Positions 29,606 to 37,886 of a stretch of 64,000 nt of DNA are shown one piece after another (position 1 is the first letter of the stretch; each line of letters opens with the position of its first letter). Origin of the DNA: Echinicola pacifica DSM 19836 (GTDB lineage Bacteria > Bacteroidota > Bacteroidia > Cytophagales > Cyclobacteriaceae). The notes beneath the pieces are model-generated. The model was not told the DNA's origin. It made no database searches and saw nothing but the letters and a program-made list of their open reading frames with translations. The position numbers and the translations under genes were made by a program. Location of the stretch: positions 146,651-210,650 of the forward strand of contig NZ_KB890757.1 in the NCBI RefSeq assembly GCF_000373245.1, read 5' to 3'.

Positions 29606-30550
29606 ATGAAAAATTCAAAAGTTAGGTTTCCGATTTTGCTGGCAATTTTTTCCAGCTGGATGTTTTTGGTAGCGTGTAATGACGACGATGAGCCTACCCC
29701 AGTTGCACAAGAAGACATTGTGGATATCGTAGTAGGAAGCGATAATTTCACCACCTTGGAAGCCGCAGTTATTCAGGCGGATTTGGTGAGCACCTTGCAG
29801 GGGGATGGGCCTTTTACAGTTTTTGCACCTACGGATGATGCATTTACCGCTTTCCTCGAAGACAACGATATGTCTGCCTCTGATCTGCTAGCCAATGATG
29901 ATTTGGCAGGTATCCTTACTTACCATGTGCTTTCGGGAGAGGTGGTGGCCTCGGCGGTCATGCCTGGAGAAGTGACCACGGTGAATGGCGCAAGTTTTTA
30001 TGTCAGTGAAGATGCCAATGGCGCTATCTGGATTAATGGTGCCGCTAAGGTGACTACTACCGATATCATGGCTACCAATGGCCTTATTCATGTGTTGGAC
30101 TATGTGATTATGCCGCCATCCTCTTCTATTGCGGAGATTGCTGTGGCTAAGACCATGGAGGAGATGCCGGAATTTACTCAACTAGTGGGCGCGCTGAGCA
30201 GGGCGAATCTAGTGGAGGCAGTAAGTGGAGATGAGGGTGATTTGACTGTTTTTGCACCAACAGATGCCGCTTTCCAGGCTTTATACGATAGCAATCCTTC
30301 ATGGAATGATTTTAATGACATTCCTCTAGAGACTTTGACGGCCGTGTTGACGGCCCATGTGGTTCCGGCTAGAGCCTTTGCTCAGGATCTCAGAACAGGG
30401 ACTTCTCTGGCCACACTGAATGCTGATGCCGTTTTGCAGGTGGATCTGGACGCGATGACTGTAGGTGGCGCTTCGCTTAATGCTGATATGTTAAATATTC
30501 ATGCCACAAATGGCGTCATCCATGTGATTAATGAGGTGATTCTTCCTTAA
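29606..30550 (+). CDS. Two-domain fasciclin (FAS1) lipoprotein
   Basis: 314 residues. Lipoprotein signal with lipobox ending FLVAC (Cys24), then acidic NDDDEPTP. Two FAS1 domains follow: about 37-170 and 178-313, each with the H1 motif (GPFTVFAPTDDAFTAF and GDLTVFAPTDAAFQALY) and an H2 motif (NGLIHVLDYVIMP and NGVIHVINEVILP). FAS1 domains mediate adhesion or matrix contacts; target unknown. Flanked by terminators. Confidence 0.93.
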   Translation: MKNSKVRFPILLAIFSSWMFLVACNDDDEPTPVAQEDIVDIVVGSDNFTTLEAAVIQADLVSTLQGDGPFTVFAPTDDAFTAFLEDNDMSASDLLANDDLAGILTYHVLSGEVVASAVMPGEVTTVNGASFYVSEDANGAIWINGAAKVTTTDIMATNGLIHVLDYVIMPPSSSIAEIAVAKTMEEMPEFTQLVGALSRANLVEAVSGDEGDLTVFAPTDAAFQALYDSNPSWNDFNDIPLETLTAVLTAHVVPARAFAQDLRTGTSLATLNADAVLQVDLDAMTVGGASLNADMLNIHATNGVIHVINEVILP

Positions 30551-30597
30551 TCCCTGGTCGATAAGGCTGTGTTTACGAATGTGGAACAATTAATGGG

Positions 30598-30629
30598 AAA
30601 GCTACTCACTTATGGTGGGTAGCTTTTTT
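30598..30629 (+). terminator. Terminator after the fasciclin gene
   Basis: AAAGCTACTCAC pairing with GTGGGTAGCTTT (one T-G pair), followed by T residues, 48 bp past the stop. Confidence 0.85.
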
Positions 30630-30726
30630 GGTGCTTAACTTCCAGGCTTGCTGATGAATCTTGCCAACTTTTCCAAACCTTAAGCGACATGGATGAGTTG
30701 AATAAAAGGAGCAAAATAGTTAATAC

Positions 30727-31827
30727 ATGATGCTGATGCAGAAGACTTTTCCCAGGCGTATTTTTTCAAGATGGCTTTTTATGGCCACCAGTTTATTCTT
30801 TTTGGGAGCTCAACAGGCTTTCTCCCAAAGTCCTGTTTACGTCGATTTGACTCCCGAAAACTCGTCCACTAAGATGAAGTCCTATTTTATAGACAAAGTG
30901 GAGGGGACTGGAACTATGGCTGCTGGCTTTGGCCAAATATATACCTCCAGGGAGTCTAAGGTGCAGATTAGTTTTGAGGGAGATCCTGGGGTGGGAATTT
31001 TAGACTATATAAATAAAAGCCATGGCAGCCCTGATCAAGAATGGCCTGTCACCATCCGTGTGGACCATCTAAGTGTAAGTGAGCAAAGCAAAAATGGCAG
31101 CGTTCAGGGGGAGTTGAAGGTTCATTTAGGCTTCTATCTTCAGGCGGGGGATTCCTTGGTTCACCTTGCGGATTTTAAGGGCGGCGCCAATTACCAGCGC
31201 TCGCCTGGTAAATACTCTGCGATTCCCAGCTCTTTAAAGCGCTCTTTTGAAAATTCCATTGCTTATCTGAACGAATGGTTTGCCCTTAATGAATTTTCTC
31301 ACCCACTTTTAGCCAAGGGAGTACAAGTAAATATCATGGATTATACCGGGCCAAACCGTGGTGATACGGTCTTTTACAGTAAGGATCAAGTGCTGAAATG
31401 GTCGGATTTCAAGGCCCGGCCTCATGCAGGGAGCAAATTTGCCGCCTCTATTTTTACTAGTTTCGCCTGGGAGGGGAATACTAAGGTGGTGGATGGAGTC
31501 CTGCAATTAGATTTTTGGGTGAAGGTATTTATGCTTCAGCAATCTTCCTGGGTCAAGAGCACGGCGAAAAATGACTATGGATTAGCGCATGAGCAATTGC
31601 ATTTTGATATTACTAAACTGGTGGTGGAGCGATTTAAGGAAAATCTCCTCCAGGAGGAAATGGATCCAAGCAATTATGACGCTCAGATCGGTTATTGGTA
31701 TATCGAAACCTATCGAGAGATGAACAAACTTCAGGAGCAATACGATTCAGAAACTTCTCATGGGCAAAATAAAGCCGCCCAAGCGCGCTGGCGGAAATTT
31801 ATAGATGAAGAGCTAGCGAAGTACTAG
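30727..31827 (+). CDS. Secreted DUF922-like protein with HExxH motif
   Basis: 366 residues. Signal peptide (about 10-35, ending QQAFSQ) after MMLMQKTFPRR; a shorter start (second or third Met) is possible. The C-terminal half has FYSKDQVLKWSDFKARP and GLAHEQLHFDITKLV with H288-E289-x-x-H292, the putative zinc site of DUF922-type proteases. Cleavage substrate unknown. Its stop is 8 bp from the stop of the convergent gene, with no terminator between. Confidence 0.7.
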   Translation: MMLMQKTFPRRIFSRWLFMATSLFFLGAQQAFSQSPVYVDLTPENSSTKMKSYFIDKVEGTGTMAAGFGQIYTSRESKVQISFEGDPGVGILDYINKSHGSPDQEWPVTIRVDHLSVSEQSKNGSVQGELKVHLGFYLQAGDSLVHLADFKGGANYQRSPGKYSAIPSSLKRSFENSIAYLNEWFALNEFSHPLLAKGVQVNIMDYTGPNRGDTVFYSKDQVLKWSDFKARPHAGSKFAASIFTSFAWEGNTKVVDGVLQLDFWVKVFMLQQSSWVKSTAKNDYGLAHEQLHFDITKLVVERFKENLLQEEMDPSNYDAQIGYWYIETYREMNKLQEQYDSETSHGQNKAAQARWRKFIDEELAKY

Positions 31828-31835
31828 TTCGGTCT

Positions 31836-32531
31836 TTAGAAGAAAGGTTTTGGGGCTTCTTCATTCTTTTTAGTCCAGATCTTTAGGTTGTCATACCTTC
31901 CTGTATCATCAAAACTGCCCAAACCTATTTTCCCAAATCCAAAGTGGAGGTCTGAAGCCACCATGATTGGCTGCTCCATATCATCAAAATACACTTCAAT
32001 GCTTCCCGATTCCAGATCTCTGATGATCTTAATATGATGCCAGGAGTCCGTGGTGCCCCAGTCAATTCCATTGTTGATTTTGGTGGCAATAGCCTTTCGT
32101 TCTTCATTGTTCACCAGAAAAATATTATGAGCATGGGGATCAGGAACGGATGCGATATGGGTATAGTAAAAGTTCTCTGGGTTCTGTGCTCCAAAAATGA
32201 GGCATAAGTCCCGATGGCCATATTCTCTTCCTGTCTGCTGTAAATCAATCTCCATAATAAAACTGCCTACCTCAGGGCTGTTCACAATCGCAATATTAAA
32301 AGGGGAACGAAAGCGAGGGCTGTATTGACTTTGCTGAGAAAGTTCCAAAACCTTCCCATTAGGGGTTTCTATAATTTGCCAAGCCTTATCATCGGTCATC
32401 CTAAAATGGGAAATGGCCTGATACGACTCGAAATTTTCTTCAAAAACTAATTCATAGCCCTCATGCTGGCTTTGCCCATAGGTGCTGCCGTAAATCATAA
32501 AGCTGAATATAAAAAGGTGGAAGGACTTCAT
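31836..32531 (-). CDS. Secreted lectin-fold (concanavalin-like) protein
   Basis: 231 residues. Signal peptide ending YGSTYG; the mature protein shows beta-sandwich features: ELVFEENFESYQ, SFIMEIDLQQTG, HHIKIIRDLESGSIEVYFDDMEQPIM and FGKIGLGSFDDTGRYDNLKIW, as in LamG/DUF1080-type domains. Possible role in glycan binding or degradation, not demonstrated. No catalytic residues could be assigned. Confidence 0.65.
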   Translation of the reverse strand: MKSFHLFIFSFMIYGSTYGQSQHEGYELVFEENFESYQAISHFRMTDDKAWQIIETPNGKVLELSQQSQYSPRFRSPFNIAIVNSPEVGSFIMEIDLQQTGREYGHRDLCLIFGAQNPENFYYTHIASVPDPHAHNIFLVNNEERKAIATKINNGIDWGTTDSWHHIKIIRDLESGSIEVYFDDMEQPIMVASDLHFGFGKIGLGSFDDTGRYDNLKIWTKKNEEAPKPFF

Positions 32532-33214
32532 ACTATTGTGGTTAAGGGTCTAAATGAGCTGTGAATATATTAAAAATTAAGGATACTGCAGAATCTTTTC
32601 AACATTAGTAAAACCTATTACGTAATGTTATAAGGGAGTTCAACCTCTTCCAAATGAGGAAAAGATTTTTGAGTTTGAAAAGAACGGGTTTACAATTTGA
32701 TGCGAGTTATAAAAATATTAAACAAAAAAAAGCCGATCATTCTACGTGCGGAAGTAGTGATCGGCCTTTTTGAATAATAACCCTAACAAACCAGATAATC
32801 TTTATCTTATACAAATAAAGAAAATATTTATATAATAAACAAATAAAACGAAACTAAAAATAGTTTTGAAATCTTGTATTTTATCATTTGATTAGAGTAT
32901 TGGAGGGTGAGCAGGTGATTTTGATTATAGATCCTTGTATTTTCGAAAGCATATTTTTTAGACAATGGGCTTTTGATAGAGAGAGTTGAAAGGTTTATAG
33001 CCAAAGAATTCGGGCTAACCGAAAATTTTATAGATAGATTATTTTATAATATTATTTCATTTTAAACGATATTATTATGACAAGTATGACTTTTTATGTT
33101 TCAAAATGTTCTTGTTTGAGAATGCTGTTTGATAAATGAAAGTAATTAGGTAATTTTCGAAAGGTTATTGCAAGTGTGTCAGTCAGAATTAGAAAAGTAA
33201 AAAATATATAAATT
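32532..33214. other. 683-bp AT-rich gap with an orphan hairpin
   Basis: No gene found on either strand. The region holds one strong terminator-like hairpin (32724-32771) that is not next to any gene's end, then a very AT-rich run up to the DeoR-family regulator. Confidence 0.5.
32724..32771 (+). terminator. Orphan intrinsic terminator hairpin
   Basis: AAAAAGCCGATCA (32727-32739) pairs with TGATCGGCCTTTTT (32758-32771; one bulged base), with an extra inner CTAC/GTAG pairing and T and A runs on both sides. The nearest plus-strand gene ends 900 bp upstream, with an opposite gene in between, so it may end an unannotated small RNA. Confidence 0.6.
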
Positions 33215-33973
33215 ATGAAGAAAACAGCGCAGCGTAGGTCTCACATCCTGGATGTATTGGAGGAAAATGGCCAAGTAAATGTTAGTGAATTAAGTAAATC
33301 TTTAGGAGTTAGTGAAGTGACTATAAGGAATGACTTGGCTAATCTAGAGCGAAATAAACTGTTGGTCCGTGCTCATGGCGGGGCCTTCAAAACCAATAAT
33401 ATGGCGCTTCCAGTTACGGAAAAGAAAAAAATTAATCTGGATCTAAAAAAGAAAATTGGTAAAAAAGCGGTCTCCCTTATTGAAGAGGGGGATTCAATTA
33501 TCCTTGATTCTGGTACCACGACTTTTGAGATTTCTAGTAATTTGGGCAAATTTGAGAAACTTACGGTAATTAGTAATGCACTGGATATTGTGAATAACCT
33601 TGCGAGTTATGATAATCTGGAGGTGATGATGCCAGGTGGTTTTTTGAAGGAATTCTCCATGTCACTGGTAGGACCTATGGCGGAGAGAAACCTCAAGCAG
33701 CTGCATTGCAATAAGCTGTTTTTGGGAGTGGATGGTTTCAAGCCAGATGTGGGGGTATTTACCCACTATATGGAGGAAGCGTATTTGAATCAAATTATGA
33801 TCGAAATCGCAGAAGAGGTGATTGTGGTTTCTGATTCTACCAAATTCAAAAAAATTGGCTTAGCCTATATCGCTGGATTTAATCAGGTGGATAAGGTAAT
33901 TACTGATTCAGGTATTGAGCCAGAATTCATAAAAATGCTGGAACGTAATAATGTGGAAGTGATCATCGCTTGA
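33215..33973 (+). CDS. DeoR-family transcriptional regulator
   Basis: 252 residues. N-terminal winged helix (about 6-60) with the DeoR signature VNVSELSKSLGVSEVTIRNDL...LLVRAHGGA; C-terminal DeoRC sugar-phosphate sensor (about 78-235) with ILDSGTTTFEI and KLFLGVDGF. Probably senses a phosphorylated sugar. It is convergent with a GH20 hexosaminidase gene, so amino-sugar use is a reasonable guess (AgaR/NagR-like), but unproven. Confidence 0.9.
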   Translation: MKKTAQRRSHILDVLEENGQVNVSELSKSLGVSEVTIRNDLANLERNKLLVRAHGGAFKTNNMALPVTEKKKINLDLKKKIGKKAVSLIEEGDSIILDSGTTTFEISSNLGKFEKLTVISNALDIVNNLASYDNLEVMMPGGFLKEFSMSLVGPMAERNLKQLHCNKLFLGVDGFKPDVGVFTHYMEEAYLNQIMIEIAEEVIVVSDSTKFKKIGLAYIAGFNQVDKVITDSGIEPEFIKMLERNNVEVIIA

Positions 33974-34015
33974 TGAGCATACCTGTTCGGGAAGTGTTTT
34001 AAAATCAAAATTATA

Positions 34016-34061
34016 AAAAGCAGTAGGCACCCATGATAGTTGATGCCTACTGCTTTTTTTT
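34016..34061 (+). terminator. Bidirectional terminator, DeoR-type gene / hexosaminidase
   Basis: AAAAAGCAGTAGGCA pairs with TGCCTACTGCTTTTT; T runs follow in both directions. Shared by two convergent genes. Confidence 0.9.
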
Positions 34062-34063
34062 GT

Positions 34064-35989
34064 TTAAAGCTGAATAGGTAATGAAAACTCGTTACTTTGT
34101 CTGCCTTCCGGGGTGATGATGATATAGCGTAATTCTAGCGGGCCTTGTTCCTTAGTAGTGTAAGGGGCTAAGAATGGGCCTGAGTATAAGTTGGCGGTTT
34201 GGTCGGCTTTATGGCCATCCACCGAGTAGTAAACCGTGCTGCCTTCTACCAGAGCGTCGATACTGATGCTGAGTTTAGGGCTGTTTGGGGCCTGATTGAT
34301 ACTAACTTTAGCCTCAGGAATACGATAAAATACATCTAATTTTTCCAGCTCAGATAGTCTTCTTGGTAGTCTTTGGGTACTAAATTCCTCGTAGTCCTTA
34401 TCCTGGTTGTTGGTCCAGCCTACCTCTGCTATGGCCAGGGCTCTAGGAAAGAGATGGTATTCCATTTTATTGTCGGTAGCGATATATTCTGTCCATAAAT
34501 TCCCTTGTACGCCTAGGATATGCTTTTGCTGCTCCTTTGTCAGAGAGCTAGGGCGCGGATGGTAGCTATATACTTTTTCCAAAGACAAAAATCCGCCAAT
34601 TGCTAATGGCTCGTCCTTAGTGTCTTCTGATTGATAATGATCGATATACATATGGCTATTTGGGGACATGATCACATCGTGGTTCATCTGTGCGGCTTGG
34701 ATGCCTCCTTTTTCACCTCTCCAGCTCATTACCGTGGCATTGGGGGCAAGTCCTCCTTCTAATATCTCATCCCATCCGATCAGGTCCCGGCCATTTTTAT
34801 TGAGGAATTTTTCCATTCGGGTAATGAAATAACTCTGAAGCTCATGTTCATCGGCTAGCTTTTCTTTCTTGATTACCTGTTGCGCGAGCTCTGAAGTTTT
34901 CCAGTGATCTTTTGGCACTTCGTCTCCACCGATATGAATATAATGACTTGGGAAGATTTCCATTACCTCGGTCAAAATGTCCTCAAGGAAGGTGAAGGTT
35001 TCTTCTTTTACACCGTAGATATTAGGGTGTACTCCCCAAATACCGGGCACGGTGGTGTTAAGATCATTGTCGTAAGCTTCTCCTTTTTCGTTTTTTGCAG
35101 GAATATTACCTTGCAGCACATTCTCTAATTTAGGATCATAGTCTTTGCTGTCGAAACTGCTAAACTCTGGATAAGCCGTCAATGCCGCGGAGCTATGTCC
35201 TGGAAGTTCGATCTCTGGGATCACGGTGATCATCCTTTCGGCAGCATATCGCACGATTTCCTTGGCTTCCTCCTGAGTGTAATATCCTCCGTGTTTCTGT
35301 CCATCAAAGACGAAAGGCTTGAAATCATAATACTGACCAATGATGGTGGAGTCACGGTAAGCGGCTATCTCTGTAAGTTTTGGGTACTTTTTGATCTCTA
35401 ATCTCCAGCCCTGATCTTCCGTGAGGTGCCAGTGGAGTTTGTTGAATTTATAATGAGCCATAAGGTCAATCATATTTTTGATCTGATCTACCTCGAAGAA
35501 ATGCCTGGCTACATCGAGCATAATGCCTCTATAGGCAAATTCGGGCTCATCAGTAATGCTTACTGCTGGCACGGATAGGGAGCTGCCTGGCTCTATTAGC
35601 TGCAATAAAGTTTGAAGCCCATAGAATATTCCCTGCTCACTTCCGCTAATTTCGATGTTTTCAGAAGTTACATCCATCCGGTACGCTTCAGTATTGGTCG
35701 CTTCCACATCTGTGTGTAGTTCAATATGGGCTTGACTTGGGGCAATGCTTGTGACAGGTAGTCTAAGGCCATGAATTCTCTCCAAAAAGTCATTGAATAT
35801 GCTAGCTGATTTTCTGCCTACCTCATCCTGGGTGACGATAGCAGTGGATTTGCTGAGTAGGAATTTTCCTGTGCTCGTTTGAATAGATGCAGGTTTGGGG
35901 ACAACGGTAATGGGCTCGCTATTCTGGGAATGTGCTAATTGGAAGCTTAAAAGCCCGATAATTAGTAAGGGTATTGATCTCAATCTCAT
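34064..35989 (-). CDS. Beta-N-acetylhexosaminidase, GH20
   Basis: 641 residues. Signal peptide (about 1-21, ending LAHSQ). GH20b domain (about 25-145), catalytic barrel (about 150-500) with YRGIMLDVARHF, HWHLTEDQGWRLEI, VIPEIELPGHSSA and the catalytic pair Asp356-Glu357 in IHIGGDEVPK, then a C-terminal Ig-like/CHB-like domain (VYYSVDGHKAD). Releases terminal GlcNAc/GalNAc in the periplasm or outside. Convergent with the DeoR-type regulator. Confidence 0.95.
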   Translation of the reverse strand: MRLRSIPLLIIGLLSFQLAHSQNSEPITVVPKPASIQTSTGKFLLSKSTAIVTQDEVGRKSASIFNDFLERIHGLRLPVTSIAPSQAHIELHTDVEATNTEAYRMDVTSENIEISGSEQGIFYGLQTLLQLIEPGSSLSVPAVSITDEPEFAYRGIMLDVARHFFEVDQIKNMIDLMAHYKFNKLHWHLTEDQGWRLEIKKYPKLTEIAAYRDSTIIGQYYDFKPFVFDGQKHGGYYTQEEAKEIVRYAAERMITVIPEIELPGHSSAALTAYPEFSSFDSKDYDPKLENVLQGNIPAKNEKGEAYDNDLNTTVPGIWGVHPNIYGVKEETFTFLEDILTEVMEIFPSHYIHIGGDEVPKDHWKTSELAQQVIKKEKLADEHELQSYFITRMEKFLNKNGRDLIGWDEILEGGLAPNATVMSWRGEKGGIQAAQMNHDVIMSPNSHMYIDHYQSEDTKDEPLAIGGFLSLEKVYSYHPRPSSLTKEQQKHILGVQGNLWTEYIATDNKMEYHLFPRALAIAEVGWTNNQDKDYEEFSTQRLPRRLSELEKLDVFYRIPEAKVSINQAPNSPKLSISIDALVEGSTVYYSVDGHKADQTANLYSGPFLAPYTTKEQGPLELRYIIITPEGRQSNEFSLPIQL

Positions 35990-36240
35990 AATGAAATAAT
36001 ATTAAATGGAGTTTTCTTGACTATAAATATATTCATAAAAGAAAGATAACGAAAATATTATTGCCTAAAAGATAAAGTTTTGAAGATTATTATTGATTTC
36101 CACCACTTACATAGAGCGAGTAGGCTAGTTGTTTCTATAGCTGGGGACTTGCTTGATGAGAGTGGGTTTGGGTAAGCACTAATAAAGAGGTGATCGCCTC
36201 AAGGATAGGGCAGGTTTAAAGTAAGGGATGATGATATAAG
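35990..36240. other. Non-coding gap with the hexosaminidase promoter region
   Basis: Between the hexosaminidase start and the ald terminator. On the minus strand TATATTTA (36024-36031) lies 35 bp before the hexosaminidase ATG, one mismatch from TAnnTTTG, with TTTC 19 nt further upstream. Nothing else recognised. Confidence 0.4.
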
Positions 36241-36268
36241 AAAAAAAAGGCTCCTAAAAAGGAGCCTT
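36241..36268 (-). terminator. Terminator after ald
   Basis: On the minus strand an AAGGCTCC / GGAGCCTT stem with a TTTTTA loop is followed by eight T residues, 70 bp past the ald stop. Confidence 0.88.
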
Positions 36269-36337
36269 ATGATATATTTGGGTGATATTCAATTCAATGA
36301 GAAAGGCCAGTGGTAATAATCGCTGACCGGAAGGATA

Positions 36338-37456
36338 TTATCCTACAAGATATTTTTCGACAGGGGTATAGTTAAGGTCAAAAGCATCTGCCACCGCCTT
36401 ATATACTACTTCCCCGTGGATGACGTTAAGGCCTTTGGCAAGCTCATAATTATCTTGAGCAGCTTTTTTCCAGCCTTTTTCAGCGAGTTGGAGCGCATAC
36501 GGAAGAGTGGCGTTGGTCAGTGCGATAGTGGAGGTATAAGGGACAGCTCCAGGCATATTCGCTACGCAATAATGAAGTACATCATCAATGATGAATGTTG
36601 GGTCTTCGTGCGTGGTAGGCTTGCAAGTCTCGATACATCCGCCTTGATCCACGGCCACATCCACTAGGACGGTGCCAGGCTGCATGTCTTTCAGCATGTC
36701 ACGAGTGATCAGGTGAGGGGCCTTAGCTCCCGGGATCAATACTGCTCCGATGATCAGGTCGGCAGTTTGAATCATTTCCCTAATATTATATTCATTGGAC
36801 ATTCTGGTTTTGACATTGGCGGGCATCACGTCAGAGAGGTATCTCATACGAGGGAGAGAGACGTCGAGGATGGTGACATCTGCTTTCATGCCGGCCGCCA
36901 TCCATGCGGCTTGTGTGCCGACCACGCCACCGCCCAGAATCATAACCTTAGCAGGAAGGGTACCAGGTACTCCGCCCATCAGTATTCCTTTACCGCCCAA
37001 TGGTTTTTCCAGATAATTAGCGCCCTTTTGGGTGGCCATCCTGCCGGCTACCTCAGACATAGGAACTAAGAGTGGAAGGCCACCATGTATGCTTTCTACC
37101 GTCTCATAGGCTAAACAGATGGACTTGCTTTTCAGCATAGCCTTGGTCAGAGGTTCGTATGACGCAAAGTGGAAATATGTAAATAGAAGTTGGTCTTCTC
37201 TGATCAGATCATATTCCGCTTCTATCGGTTCTTTTACCTTCATGATCATCTCTGCGATCTGGTAAACTTCACTGATAGTAGGTAAAATTTTAGCTCCTGC
37301 TTCTGTATACATATGGTCAGGAAATCCACTTCCAATACCAGCAGTTTCCTGGATATAAACGGTATGACCTCTCTTGACTAATTCCTGAGCTCCTGCTGGG
37401 GTAAGAGCTACTCGATTCTCGTTGTTTTTAATCTCTTTAGGGATCCCTATTATCAT
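36338..37456 (-). CDS. ald: Alanine dehydrogenase
   Basis: 372 residues, family length. [20 protein letters not shown], the catalytic Lys75 (MKVKEP) and His96 (FTYFHFASY), and the NAD loop [13 protein letters not shown] (about 172-184). Interconverts alanine and pyruvate/ammonia. It has its own promoter and terminator, and is divergent from the 2-oxoacid dehydrogenase E1 gene. Confidence 0.97.
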   Translation of the reverse strand: MIIGIPKEIKNNENRVALTPAGAQELVKRGHTVYIQETAGIGSGFPDHMYTEAGAKILPTISEVYQIAEMIMKVKEPIEAEYDLIREDQLLFTYFHFASYEPLTKAMLKSKSICLAYETVESIHGGLPLLVPMSEVAGRMATQKGANYLEKPLGGKGILMGGVPGTLPAKVMILGGGVVGTQAAWMAAGMKADVTILDVSLPRMRYLSDVMPANVKTRMSNEYNIREMIQTADLIIGAVLIPGAKAPHLITRDMLKDMQPGTVLVDVAVDQGGCIETCKPTTHEDPTFIIDDVLHYCVANMPGAVPYTSTIALTNATLPYALQLAEKGWKKAAQDNYELAKGLNVIHGEVVYKAVADAFDLNYTPVEKYLVG

Positions 37457-37489
37457 AGTTGTATCTTATTGGGTTAATGATTCTTAGCA

Positions 37490-37497
37490 CAAATATA
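37490..37497 (-). promoter_or_regulatory. Promoter -7 element for ald
   Basis: On the minus strand TATATTTG, an exact TAnnTTTG, 33 bp before the ald ATG. The -33 element is not clear. Confidence 0.55.
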
Positions 37498-37815
37498 ATA
37501 ACTGATAAATTATCCTTGGGTATGATCTTTATGATTATTTGGTTAGCTGTTGAAATTTCTTTCAAAACAAAATTTAATTTCCTTAAAATCATTACATTTG
37601 TCTTTTGTTTTAAAACAACCTTTTTATGGTCTTTATTATTTTGTGTACGATTATGGAGGATTTGGCGTTTATCTAAAATCAGCATCAAAATTTTCTGCTT
37701 AATGCGAATTTTAGGCCTTTAGATGAATGTCAAAATAATATTTTAAGGCAGGAAGAAATACCCGGTAATAGGCGAATTTGGTTTGGCATCCTTGGCTAGG
37801 TACTTTGTGGTAAAG
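37498..37815. other. Divergent intergenic region, ald / E1
   Basis: AT-rich, with one promoter at each end. The open frames on both strands here have no signal, domain or start context that I would trust. Confidence 0.5.
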
Positions 37816-37846
37816 TTTGTATAGAAGTGAAAATTGAGTATTTTTG
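37816..37846 (+). promoter_or_regulatory. Promoter of the fused E1 gene
   Basis: TTTG at 37816-37819, 19-nt spacer, TATTTTTG at 37839-37846: both elements match the Bacteroidota consensus. Start near 37853, leader about 34 nt. Confidence 0.75.
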
Positions 37847-37886
37847 GATTAACTAGAAAACCCAAAATTGCTGTTAATTTATAAAA

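Noticed and set aside
37459..37722. Hydrophobic open frame between ald and the E1 gene
   Set aside because: AT-rich intergenic translation; overlaps the ald promoter region and lacks a start context.
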